From: Burkholderiales bacterium
GTDB taxonomy: Bacteria > Pseudomonadota > Gammaproteobacteria > Burkholderiales > Casimicrobiaceae
Assembly (NCBI GenBank): GCA_031283405.1
Contig: JAITBX010000171.1
Span: 1 to 15,452, forward strand
Direction: 5' to 3'
Length of the DNA stretch: 15,452 nt
Below are positions 1-6,829 of the stretch, one piece after another (the stretch's first letter is position 1; each line of letters starts with the position of its first letter). The notes under the pieces are model-generated. The model saw nothing but the letters and a program-made list of their open reading frames with translations, made no database searches and was not told the origin of the DNA. A program made the translations under genes and the position numbers.

Positions 1-43
1 GGACGGTCGCCCCTACGATTGCTTCCTGAATATCCCCAAACTC

Positions 44-52
44 TGTGGATAA
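44..52 (-). promoter_or_regulatory. Perfect DnaA-box 9-mer
   Basis: The + strand reads TGTGGATAA, the reverse complement of the consensus DnaA box TTATCCACA. The next bases (GTTTGTGAACA) are at best a very degenerate second copy. A single 9-mer can occur by chance in 15 kb, so this is a motif match only. It is not evidence for an origin. Confidence 0.3.
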
Positions 53-204
53 GTTTGTGAACATCTTGTCGAAGATGTCGCCAAGTTGGCTTCCTGACAG
101 AGAAAATGCGTCGCCGTACAAAAAGTTTCACTGTTTTTACTCTTACAAATCAATCGGTTAAAGCGTAGCGACAGCCGTTGCGGCGGATCGAGCGGCGCAT
201 CGCC

Positions 205-234
205 TTCACGCGGTTCATTGTTTTTGTTTATACC
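205..234 (+). promoter_or_regulatory. Possible xseA promoter
   Basis: A sigma-70-like pair is visible: TTCACG at 205-210 (4 of 6 to TTGACA) and TATACC at 229-234 (4 of 6 to TATAAT), spaced 18 bases. It lies about 65 bases upstream of the xseA start in a locally AT-rich stretch. Both boxes are weak matches, so the call is tentative. Confidence 0.25.
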
Positions 235-300
235 GTGCCACAATAACGACCTACCCGCTGCATTTTTAGCCACCTTTCGCCACTCGTTCTTTCGCCGCCG

Positions 301-1638
301 ATGCCTTCTCCTTCTCTCACGACGCCCCCGTCTTCCGCCGCCGCTTGGCCGGTTTCCTTTCTGGTCAATTCCGTCCGGCTGATGATCGAACGGCACATCG
401 GGCTGATCTGGGTCGCCGGCGAAGTGTCCGGTTTCACGCGCGCCGCCTCCGGCCATTGTTATTTCACGCTCAAGGACGATCAGGCGCAGGTTCGTTGCAC
501 CTTGTGGAAAGCCAAAGCGCTGGCGCTCGGCGTCGGCCGTGCCGGCGGACTGTCGCTGCGTGACGGGCAACACGTCGAAGTGCGCGCCGTGCCGACGCTC
601 TACGAGGGTCGCGGCGAATTTCAGCTCAACGTCGATATGATCCGGCTGGCCGGTCAGGGCGCGCTCTATGAGCGTTTCCTGCAACTGAAAGCAGCGCTGG
701 AAGCCGAAGGCTTGTTCGCCGCCGAGCGCAAGCGTCCCCTGCCGGATTTTCCGCGCGGCGTTGCGCTGGTGACTTCGCGCCACGGCGCGGCGTTGCACGA
801 CATGCTGGCCACGCTGGCGCGGCGCTGGCCGACTTTGCCTGTGGTGCTTTATCCGACCGCCGTGCAAGGCGACGGCGCCGCAGCTTCTATCGCCGAGGCC
901 ATTCGCATCGCCAACGCCCGCGCCGCCGACCCCAATACCGCAGACGGTATTGACGTGCTGATCGTCGCCCGCGGCGGCGGTTCGCTCGAAGATTTGTGGG
1001 CGTTCAACGAAGAAGCGGTCGTCCGCGCTGTTGCGGCGTCGCGCTTACCGGTTGTCTCCGGCGTCGGCCATGAAACCGATTTCACCTTGTGCGATTTCGC
1101 TGCCGACTTGCGCGCGCCGACGCCGACGGCAGCGGCAGCGGCAGTCGCGCCGGACGGCCCCGCTTGGCGGCGTCACCTCCGCGATCAGGAACGGCACATG
1201 CAGCGGGTAATGGAGAACGTTCTCGCTCGCGCCGCGCAACGGCTCGACCGCGTGAGCGCTCGTTTGACGCATCCGCGCGCGCGCCTTTCGACGCAGATAA
1301 CACAGTTGCAAACGCTGACGACGCGCTTGCGGCAAGCGTGGCAAAAGCAGCTTGCGCCGATGGCGCAGCGTTGGCAGTTTTCGCAGCAACGCCGGCAACA
1401 CGCGCTCCGCTTTCAATGGGCAGCCTATGAACGACGCCTCGCTTCGCTGACCGAGCGATTGACGCTGCTTGATCCGCAGCATGTTCTGGCGCGCGGCTAC
1501 GCCATTGTGACCGCTGCCGACGGACATCCGGCGCTCGACGCCGCAACGCTGCGCGTCAACGACCCGGTGACCCTGACGCTGGCGCGCGGAAAGGGCGTGG
1601 CGACTATCGACGAAGTTTTTCCGGACGAGCGGCCATGA
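301..1638 (+). CDS. xseA: Exodeoxyribonuclease VII large subunit XseA
   Basis: This is the catalytic large subunit of exonuclease VII, a cytoplasmic enzyme that degrades single-stranded DNA to oligonucleotides together with several copies of small subunit XseB. The N-terminal OB-fold (about residues 16-115) carries the family stretch LIWVAGEVSGF (35-45) followed by HCYFTLKDD (52-60). The nuclease core has ARGGGSLEDLWAFNEE (223-238) and GVGHETDFTLCDFAADLRAPT (about 254-273), with His257 and Asp260 in the conserved GHETD motif. A helical region follows, and the conserved C-terminal DPxxVLARGYAI is at 391-402. The 445 residues are normal for the family. No clear ribosome binding site precedes the ATG; the start was chosen because the OB-fold begins soon after it. 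The stop overlaps the next ATG. xseB is not in the window. Confidence 0.95.
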   Translation: MPSPSLTTPPSSAAAWPVSFLVNSVRLMIERHIGLIWVAGEVSGFTRAASGHCYFTLKDDQAQVRCTLWKAKALALGVGRAGGLSLRDGQHVEVRAVPTLYEGRGEFQLNVDMIRLAGQGALYERFLQLKAALEAEGLFAAERKRPLPDFPRGVALVTSRHGAALHDMLATLARRWPTLPVVLYPTAVQGDGAAASIAEAIRIANARAADPNTADGIDVLIVARGGGSLEDLWAFNEEAVVRAVAASRLPVVSGVGHETDFTLCDFAADLRAPTPTAAAAAVAPDGPAWRRHLRDQERHMQRVMENVLARAAQRLDRVSARLTHPRARLSTQITQLQTLTTRLRQAWQKQLAPMAQRWQFSQQRRQHALRFQWAAYERRLASLTERLTLLDPQHVLARGYAIVTAADGHPALDAATLRVNDPVTLTLARGKGVATIDEVFPDERP

Positions 1639-2540
1639 TGGTTGCCTTCCTCCAAATTTTCAGACGAGGCGCGCTGTGCCGATTTGTTCTTGCGTTCTTC
1701 TGCTTGTTGGGGTTATCCGGCTGCCCCGCCGACAGTGCTTTTTATTACCCCTCGCAAACCGATTACGGCAATCCCGGGCAAGAAGGATTGATCTACGAAG
1801 CTGTTCGTTTTGCCAGCCGTGACGGCACGCAACTGTCGGGCTGGTTTCTGCCGGCGGTCGGCGTCACCAACCCGCGCCACGCCAAAGGGACGGTGATTCA
1901 CGTTCACGGCAACGCAGCGAATGTCTCGGCGCACTGGCAACTTTCCGGCTGGCTGACATCGCGCGGCTACAACGTTTTCATCTTCGATTATCGCGGCTTC
2001 GGCCAATCGAAAGGATCGCCCGAACCGAAAGGCGTTTTTGAAGACACCCAGAGTGCGTTTGACTACATCCGAACGTGCGCCGATGTCGATCCCGAAAAGT
2101 TGGTGGTCTTTGCGCAAAGTCTGGGCGGCAACAACGCCATTGCCGCGATCGGGTTTGACGGGTCTGGCAACCGCGCCGGAATCCGCGCCATCGCGGTCGA
2201 AAGCACGTTTTATTCCTATTCCGCCATCGCCAACGACAAGCTGTCCAGCGCTGGCCTGCTCGTCAACGACGATTACAGCGCCAGCCGCTACATCGCCCAA
2301 CTCTCGCCGATCCCACTCTTGCTCATTCACGGAACGAGCGACCAACTCGTTCCTTATCAGCACTCGGAGCGCTTGTTCGCTCTCGCCAAAGAACCCAAAC
2401 AACTGGTGCTGGTTCCCGACGGCGGTCACATCGACGCGATGACCGCGCGTTTCGGCAATACCTATCGGGACTTGCTGGTCGCGTTTTTTGATGCGGCGCT
2501 GGCAAACGGCACACGCGCTCACGAACAAACCTCCCCTTAA
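1635..2540 (+). CDS. Lipoprotein alpha/beta hydrolase (BEM46/ABHD13-like)
   Basis: This is a predicted membrane-anchored serine hydrolase of unknown substrate. The first 30 residues form a lipoprotein signal peptide ending in the lipobox LSGC, with Cys30 as lipidation site. The alpha/beta-hydrolase core follows: HVHGNAAN (89-96) supplies the oxyanion region, DYRGFGQSKG (118-127) is a typical family loop, the nucleophile Ser162 lies in AQSLGG, Asp236 in HGTSDQLVP, and His265 in PDGGHID. The nucleophile elbow begins with Ala rather than the usual Gly of GxSxG. The start overlaps the xseA stop (ATGA), which suggests translational coupling; a second ATG follows immediately at 1638. The fold is clear. 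The function (esterase, peptidase-like or other) is not, and no functional link to xseA or dapF is evident. Confidence 0.85.
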   Translation: MMVAFLQIFRRGALCRFVLAFFCLLGLSGCPADSAFYYPSQTDYGNPGQEGLIYEAVRFASRDGTQLSGWFLPAVGVTNPRHAKGTVIHVHGNAANVSAHWQLSGWLTSRGYNVFIFDYRGFGQSKGSPEPKGVFEDTQSAFDYIRTCADVDPEKLVVFAQSLGGNNAIAAIGFDGSGNRAGIRAIAVESTFYSYSAIANDKLSSAGLLVNDDYSASRYIAQLSPIPLLLIHGTSDQLVPYQHSERLFALAKEPKQLVLVPDGGHIDAMTARFGNTYRDLLVAFFDAALANGTRAHEQTSP

Positions 2541-2567
2541 CCACAAAACAATAACTGCGGCTATACT
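2537..2567 (+). promoter_or_regulatory. Possible dapF promoter
   Basis: In the 60-base gap before dapF there is TATACT at 2562-2567 (5 of 6 to TATAAT) with TTAACC at 2537-2542 (4 of 6 to TTGACA), spaced 19 bases. Transcription would start about 27 bases before the dapF ATG. The -10 is good and the -35 and spacing are weak. Confidence 0.35.
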
Positions 2568-2600
2568 AATAACTTCGCCGCCTCTCCACCCCGATCGACC

Positions 2601-3449
2601 ATGAGCGCTCTTTCCTCTCTGCCCTTCACCAAGATGCACGGCTTGGGCAACGACTTCGTTGTCCTCGATGGCGTTTCGCAACCTTTCACTCTGAGCCGCG
2701 AAGCCCTGCGGCTGCTGGCGAACCGCCGCTTCGGCGTCGGCTGCGATCAGGTTCTGGTGATCGAGCCTGCTGTCAAAAAAGACGCCGATTTTCGTTATCG
2801 CGTTTTCAACGGCGACGGCAGCGAAGCCGGCAACTGCGGCAATGGCGCGCGTTGCCTCGCCGTCTTTGCCTACACCCACGGCCTGACCAGCCAACGCACT
2901 TTGCGTCTGCAAATCGAAACAGGCGTTATTGAAGCGCATATCGAAGACGACGGCCAGGTGCGCGTCGAAATGGGTGTGCCGCGTTTCGATCCCGCCGAAA
3001 TTCCGTTCATCGGCGGTACTAACGCCATCGTCGAGCCGCTCGATTTGTTCGGCGAAAGCGTCGCCATCACCGCGCTGTCGATGAACAACCCGTTTGCGGT
3101 GCAAGTCGTGCCCAACATTTCCGAAGCGCCGGTGGACTCGCAAGGGCCGTTCATTGAAACACATGTGCGCTTTCCGAAAGGCGTCAACGCCGGTTATATG
3201 CAGATCATCGACCGCGAACACATCCGCATCCGCGTCTGGGGACGCGCCGTCGGCGAAACATTGGCCTGCGGCACCGGCGCTTGCGCCGCCGTGGCGACCG
3301 GCATCCGCCGCGAAGTTCTCGATCGTCAAGTCGAAGTCGAAACCAGCGGCGGCTTCCTGACAGTGATCTGGCCGGACGACAACGCTTCGATGATCCTGTG
3401 CGGGCCTACCGAAACGACCTTTGAAGGCATCTGGCGACCGCCCGTTTGA
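2601..3449 (+). CDS. dapF: Diaminopimelate epimerase DapF, with altered active-site residues
   Basis: DapF interconverts LL- and meso-diaminopimelate, the last step before lysine and a source of the peptidoglycan cross-linking residue. The protein has 282 residues, close to the usual ~275. FTKMHGLGNDFVV (9-21) is the N-terminal signature, Cys79 lies in NCGNGARC and Cys223 in LACGTGACAA; these are the two catalytic cysteines (Cys73 and Cys217 in Haemophilus influenzae). Two other usually conserved active-site positions differ. The GNPH motif reads NNPF, so H. influenzae His159 corresponds to Phe165. The ERGxGET motif reads GRAVGET, so Glu208 corresponds to Gly214. The downstream DUF484 gene is the usual neighbour, which argues for orthology rather than a stray paralogue. 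Whether epimerase activity is normal is open. Confidence 0.88.
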   Translation: MSALSSLPFTKMHGLGNDFVVLDGVSQPFTLSREALRLLANRRFGVGCDQVLVIEPAVKKDADFRYRVFNGDGSEAGNCGNGARCLAVFAYTHGLTSQRTLRLQIETGVIEAHIEDDGQVRVEMGVPRFDPAEIPFIGGTNAIVEPLDLFGESVAITALSMNNPFAVQVVPNISEAPVDSQGPFIETHVRFPKGVNAGYMQIIDREHIRIRVWGRAVGETLACGTGACAAVATGIRREVLDRQVEVETSGGFLTVIWPDDNASMILCGPTETTFEGIWRPPV

Positions 3450-3499
3450 GTTTTGTTTATTCGATTTTTTCTTATTCGATTTTCCGGAGCCTTTCTTTC

Positions 3500-4156
3500 A
3501 TGAATCCCATCGCCGTCCTCGAATTTCTGCGCGAGCACCCGCAATTTCTCGAAGACAACGCGCACCTGCTCTACCACGACGCGCCGACCTGGTCACAAGA
3601 TGGCCGCGTACTGTCGCTGACCGAGCGGCAGTTGCGCACCCTGCGCGAAAAAAACGCGAACCTCGAACGGCAACTGCGCGACATGCTGCGCGCCGGCACC
3701 GACAACGACGTAACCGGCGAGCGTTTGCATCGCGTCACGCTGGCGTTTTTCGCGGCGCGCGATCTGGCAACGACACTCGATGTGCTGCAACAAAGCCTCG
3801 CCGAAGATTTTCAAGTGCCGCGCACCGCCGTGCGCTTGTGGGCAACGCCGAGCGACGACGCAGCGAAGCAACTCGTCGAATGTTTGCCGGTGTCCTCCGA
3901 AGTCCGCGACTACACCGACCGGCTGGACATGCCTTACTGCGGTCGCGACGTCAGCGGCGAAGTCAAAAGCTGGTTCGACGGCGCGAGAGATCTAGGCTCG
4001 TTCGCGCTGATTCCGCTGCGCGCCCGTCAAACCTTCGGCTTGCTGGCGCTGGCCAGCCCCGACGAACAACGCTTCCCGCCCGGGATGGGAACGGTTTATC
4101 TGACGCGCTTGTCGGAACTTGCCAGCATGGCGCTGGAACGGTATTTGGCGGATTGA
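3500..4156 (+). CDS. DUF484 family protein (GAF-like)
   Basis: This 218-residue cytoplasmic protein belongs to the DUF484 family, commonly encoded between dapF and xerC; its biochemical role is not established. The N-terminus MNPIAVLEFLREHPQFLED (1-19) is the family start. A short, charged, probably coiled-coil segment lies at about 40-65. A GAF-like region ends in the conserved LLALASPDEQRFPPGMGT (181-198) and SELASMALERYL. I chose ATG 3500 because it begins the family sequence and has GGAG at 3485-3488. An in-frame ATG at 3446 overlaps dapF and would add a hydrophobic tail foreign to the family. The gene follows dapF after 50 bases and probably shares its transcript. Confidence 0.88.
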   Translation: MNPIAVLEFLREHPQFLEDNAHLLYHDAPTWSQDGRVLSLTERQLRTLREKNANLERQLRDMLRAGTDNDVTGERLHRVTLAFFAARDLATTLDVLQQSLAEDFQVPRTAVRLWATPSDDAAKQLVECLPVSSEVRDYTDRLDMPYCGRDVSGEVKSWFDGARDLGSFALIPLRARQTFGLLALASPDEQRFPPGMGTVYLTRLSELASMALERYLAD

Positions 4157-4205
4157 GCGGCGTGTATTTCAATTAACGAAACACTTCAGGAAAACAAAAA
4201 CACTG

Positions 4206-5099
4206 ATGCCCACCGTTTTTTCTTCATCCTCTCCTGACACGGCAGCTTCCATCGCGTCGATTTTTCTTGCCGATCCGGTCACGCTCTATGAAGCGCGGGC
4301 AAAGCGTTTGCGCGCGCTGGCCGAAGCCGAACCGTCGTTGCGCGGCTATCTGTCGTTTGCGGCGCTGGTGGTCGAGGTTCAACACTTGTTGAATTGTCAC
4401 GACAACAGCGCGCCGATGCCGACCACGACACTGCACGTCGATGGGGTGACGCCGCCGTTGTCGATGGCGCGGCTACTGCAAGACAAGCTCTGGCAAGAGC
4501 ATTTGACGACATTGCTGGCGGCGCTGTTGCCTCACATGCCGGCGCCGGTGCAAACCGTGCTTGAGCGTTTGCGAAAAATGGACTCGGTGCAACGAATAGC
4601 GGCGGCTCACGCCTTGTTTAACAACGACACTTCGCTCACCGGCAGCGACGGCGCGCCGTTTTTCTGGGCGGCGTTGTCGCTGACGGCGATGCAGCGCGTG
4701 GCGCGCAGCAAAATCGTCGTCGATGATAAAAACGGCGTCGCTCGCCACTTATGCCCCTTGTGCGGCAACGCGCCGGTCGCCGGCGTCGTTCATTCGGACG
4801 GCCTGCGTTACCTGCATTGCCGGCTCTGCGAAAGCGAATGGCGCGCCGCCCGCGCGTTGTGCAGCAACTGCGAGAGCAGCCGCAACATCTACGAATGGCC
4901 GCTCGAAAAACAATTTCCGGCGATCAGGGCCGAGAGTTGCGGCGACTGCCGCAGTTATCTGAAAATCCTCCACCAAAAAGACGATTCGAATGTCGATGCC
5001 GTGGCCGATGATCTCGCCAGCCTGTCGCTTGACGCCCTCCTTGAAAACAAGAAATTCCGCCGCAGCAGCATCAATCCTTTTTTGTTTCCGTCGGCGTAG
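4206..5099 (+). CDS. fdhE: Formate dehydrogenase accessory protein FdhE
   Basis: FdhE is a cytoplasmic metal-binding protein needed for maturation of respiratory formate dehydrogenase, where it binds the catalytic subunit. This 297-residue protein has the four CxxC pairs typical of the family: CPLC (183-186), CRLC (205-208), CSNC (219-222) and CGDC (245-248). It also has the conserved GLRYLHCRLCESEW (199-212), AESCGDCRSYLKIL (242-255) and C-terminal RSSINPFLFP (286-295). The N-terminal half is helical and less conserved. I placed the start at 4206; an in-frame ATG at 4119 would overlap the DUF484 gene by 38 bases and add residues unlike the family. AGGA at 4188-4191 is rather distant. No formate dehydrogenase subunit is in the window, and the gene occupies the position often held by xerC. 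Confidence 0.92.
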   Translation: MPTVFSSSSPDTAASIASIFLADPVTLYEARAKRLRALAEAEPSLRGYLSFAALVVEVQHLLNCHDNSAPMPTTTLHVDGVTPPLSMARLLQDKLWQEHLTTLLAALLPHMPAPVQTVLERLRKMDSVQRIAAAHALFNNDTSLTGSDGAPFFWAALSLTAMQRVARSKIVVDDKNGVARHLCPLCGNAPVAGVVHSDGLRYLHCRLCESEWRAARALCSNCESSRNIYEWPLEKQFPAIRAESCGDCRSYLKILHQKDDSNVDAVADDLASLSLDALLENKKFRRSSINPFLFPSA

Positions 5100-5239
5100 C
5101 GCGAAAAACGCAGCGAACACCAACGGGTCAATGCAGCCAACGCCAGAGTTGCCATGCCTTCGTCCTGCGCTGTCTCCGCAGAAATGACGGGGGAGAAGCG
5201 AGGCAATGACAAAGAATGACGCCGGGGGCGCGTTTATGC

Positions 5240-5259
5240 GCCTCTCAGGGGTGAGAGGC
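5240..5259. repeat. Perfect 8-bp inverted repeat with GGGG loop
   Basis: GCCTCTCA (5240-5247) and TGAGAGGC (5252-5259) form a perfect 8-bp stem around GGGG. It sits 13 bases upstream of the TACAAT element, where a -35 box or operator would lie. It could be an operator, the end of the fdhE transcript (though no T-run follows), or a remnant of a dispersed palindrome. Confidence 0.5.
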
Positions 5260-5272
5260 CCGCCAAATTTGC

Positions 5273-5278
5273 TACAAT
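5273..5278 (+). promoter_or_regulatory. Possible -10 element of the ccm operon
   Basis: TACAAT matches TATAAT at 5 of 6 positions within AAATTTGCTACAATTCGG. No good -35 box is seen 16-18 bases upstream, where the 8-bp inverted repeat lies. If used, transcription would begin near 5285, just before the hairpin at 5299. The call rests on the single box and its position upstream of ccmA. Confidence 0.35.
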
Positions 5279-5298
5279 TCGGCATCGTGTGAGTCAGT

Positions 5299-5330
5299 GC
5301 GGCGGCTGGAACAGGAGCGCCGCTTTTTTT
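5299..5330 (+). terminator. Terminator-like hairpin in the ccmA leader
   Basis: GCGGCG (5299-5304) pairs with CGCCGC (5318-5323), extendable by two pairs past a one-base bulge, and seven T residues follow directly (5324-5330). This is the shape of a rho-independent terminator on the + strand. It could end transcription from fdhE, or act as an attenuator if the TACAAT promoter just upstream drives ccmABCDEFGHI. Confidence 0.55.
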
Positions 5331-5411
5331 ACAGGTGCGCAGTGCGGCGTAAAACCGGCGAGGCTGATCGTATCGGGATCGGGACAGGCGCATCGGGGGT
5401 TGGGATAAAAG

Positions 5412-5433
5412 TCAAGCAGTAGGATCAAGCAGT
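5412..5433 (+). repeat. 9-base direct repeat next to the ccmA start
   Basis: TCAAGCAGT occurs at 5412-5420 and again at 5425-5433, separated by AGGA, the only Shine-Dalgarno-like sequence for ccmA. The second copy ends five bases before the ATG. Confidence 0.45.
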
Positions 5434-5438
5434 TCAGC

Positions 5439-6053
5439 ATGCTCGAAATTCAGAATCTTGCGGCGCGTCGCGGATATGTGACGCTGTTTTCTCAGGTTTC
5501 CTTCAAGGTGGAGCCGGGGGAGGCATTGGTCATTACCGGCGCCAACGGCACCGGCAAAACGACATTATTGCGGATTCTGGCCGGACTGTCGCATCCCTTG
5601 TCGGGGAAAATTCTGTGGCAGGGAAAGGAAGTGCGCGCATTCGATCCGGTGTTGCGCAACAACATCACCTTCATCGGTCACGCTGCCTCGCTCAAGGATG
5701 AATTGACGGCGGAGGAAAATCTGACGCTGTTGGTGAAATTGGCCGGCGAGGAAGTAACGATGGATGCCTTGCGCGAGGCGTTGCGGGAAGTGGCGCTGGG
5801 CGCGCGGTTGACGGTGCCGGCGCGGGTGTTGTCGCAGGGACAGCGGCGACGCATCGGGCTGGCGCGGCTGAAGCTGGCGCCGAGGCCGTTGTGGATTCTC
5901 GATGAGCCGGTGACGGCGTTGGATCCGGCGGGGATTGCGTTGTTGACAGGGATGATGGCGGCGCATTTGGCGAAGGGCGGCGCAGTGATTGCGGCGACGC
6001 ATCAGGCGCTGGATTTGCCGAAGGGCGCGATGCGCCAGATGTCGTTTCAGTGA
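5439..6053 (+). CDS. ccmA: Heme exporter ATPase CcmA
   Basis: CcmA is the cytoplasmic ATPase of the CcmABCD complex, whose ATP hydrolysis releases holo-CcmE from CcmC during System I cytochrome c maturation. All ABC elements are present in 204 residues: Walker A GANGTGKT (34-41), signature LSQGQ (131-135, Gln replacing the first Gly of LSGGQ, a frequent CcmA variant), Walker B LWILDE (151-156), D-loop ALD (160-162) and switch His188. The length is normal (~200-210). The AGGA at 5421-5424 is 14 bases from the ATG, which is long. This is the first gene of a nine-gene ccm cluster. Confidence 0.95.
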   Translation: MLEIQNLAARRGYVTLFSQVSFKVEPGEALVITGANGTGKTTLLRILAGLSHPLSGKILWQGKEVRAFDPVLRNNITFIGHAASLKDELTAEENLTLLVKLAGEEVTMDALREALREVALGARLTVPARVLSQGQRRRIGLARLKLAPRPLWILDEPVTALDPAGIALLTGMMAAHLAKGGAVIAATHQALDLPKGAMRQMSFQ

Positions 6054-6078
6054 TGCGGAGAAAGAGGTAGAAACCGAG

Positions 6079-6810
6079 ATGGTGACAGATTCTTCTCCGG
6101 CGTTCCCTGTCAAGGAGGCGATGGCTTTCGGCGACGGCGCGTTCACGGCGTTTGCCTGGGCGTTGCGGCGCGATTTGCGTTTGGCGATGCGCTCGCGCGC
6201 CGAGTTGGGTGTTCAGATTTTGTTCTACATCATCGTGGTGGCGTTGTTTCCGTTGTCGATGGCGCCGGATCGTGAATTGTTGCTGTTGCTGGGACCCGGC
6301 GTGTTGTGGGTGGCGGCATTGCTGGCGTCGTTGTTATCGCTGCCGCGCTTGTTCGCCAGCGATTACGCCGACGGGACGCTCGAACAAATGGCGTTGTCGC
6401 CGCTGCCGCTGCCGGCGCTTATTCTGGGAAAAATCAGCGCGCATTGGCTGACGACCGGCCTGCCGGTGGTGTTGCTGGCGCCGCTGTTGAGCATTCAGTA
6501 TTCGCTGGAGAGCGAAGCGGTTTGGGTGTTGATGGCGGGATTGCTGATCGGCACGCCGGTGCTGTCGCTGCTGGGCGCGATCGGCGCGGCGCTGACGCTG
6601 GGGCTACGTTCGGGCGGCGGCAGTTTGTTGGCGCTGCTGATTTTGCCGTTGTATATTCCCATACTGATTTTCGGCGCGATGGCGGTCGATGTGGCGCGCA
6701 GCGGCGCTTCCGCCGGCGCGCAGTTTTCATTGCTGGCGGCAGGGTTGTTGCTGGCGTTGGCGGGCGCGCCGTTTGCCACGTCGGCGGCCGTGCGGATTTC
6801 GTTGGATTGA
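6079..6810 (+). CDS. ccmB: Heme exporter membrane subunit CcmB
   Basis: CcmB is the inner-membrane partner of CcmA in the CcmABCD complex. The protein is very hydrophobic with about six membrane spans. The conserved cytoplasmic stretch SDYADGTLEQMALSPLPLPA (about 94-113), followed by LILGKISAHWL, identifies the family. From ATG 6079 it has 243 residues; GAGGT at 6064-6068 gives good spacing. ATG 6121 would give 229 residues, closer to the usual ~220, but its AAGGAGG (6112-6118) is only two bases away. The hydrophilic first 20 residues are not typical, so either start is possible. It lies 25 bases after ccmA. Confidence 0.92.
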   Translation: MVTDSSPAFPVKEAMAFGDGAFTAFAWALRRDLRLAMRSRAELGVQILFYIIVVALFPLSMAPDRELLLLLGPGVLWVAALLASLLSLPRLFASDYADGTLEQMALSPLPLPALILGKISAHWLTTGLPVVLLAPLLSIQYSLESEAVWVLMAGLLIGTPVLSLLGAIGAALTLGLRSGGGSLLALLILPLYIPILIFGAMAVDVARSGASAGAQFSLLAAGLLLALAGAPFATSAAVRISLD

Positions 6811-6829
6811 TGGGGTAGGATTTCAAACG

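Larger units (their letters stand above)
1..300. other. Intergenic region upstream of xseA
   Basis: I see no convincing gene in these 300 bases. Reading frames on either strand lack recognisable protein motifs, and the long minus-strand frame here runs on antisense through xseA. The part from about 100 to 165 is more AT-rich than the flanks. The region holds a perfect DnaA-box 9-mer at 44-52 and a weak promoter-like pair at 205-234. It may also contain the end of an upstream transcription unit outside the window. Confidence 0.6.
5100..5438. other. Intergenic region between fdhE and ccmA with inverted repeats
   Basis: I find no supported gene in this 339-base gap. It contains several AATGAC units around 5180-5222 beside imperfect palindromes, resembling degenerate intergenic repeat DNA. 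Two inverted repeats share bases: GGCGC/GCGCC (5227-5231 with 5238-5242) and GCCTCTCA/TGAGAGGC (5240-5247 with 5252-5259). A -10-like TACAAT (5273-5278) and a terminator-like hairpin (5299-5330) follow. A 9-base direct repeat lies just before the ccmA start. Confidence 0.7.

Noticed and set aside
13..867. Minus-strand open frame of 284 codons across the upstream region and xseA
   Set aside because: Most of it is antisense to conserved xseA, and the part at 13-300 shows no family motif.
1713..3329. Minus-strand open frame of 538 codons opposite the hydrolase and dapF
   Set aside because: It runs antisense to two genes with clear catalytic motifs, shows no recognisable domain, and is explained by GC-rich codon structure on the + strand.
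6306..6818. Alternative + frame inside ccmB
   Set aside because: Low-complexity Gly/Ala/Arg composition in the wrong frame of a clear CcmB.
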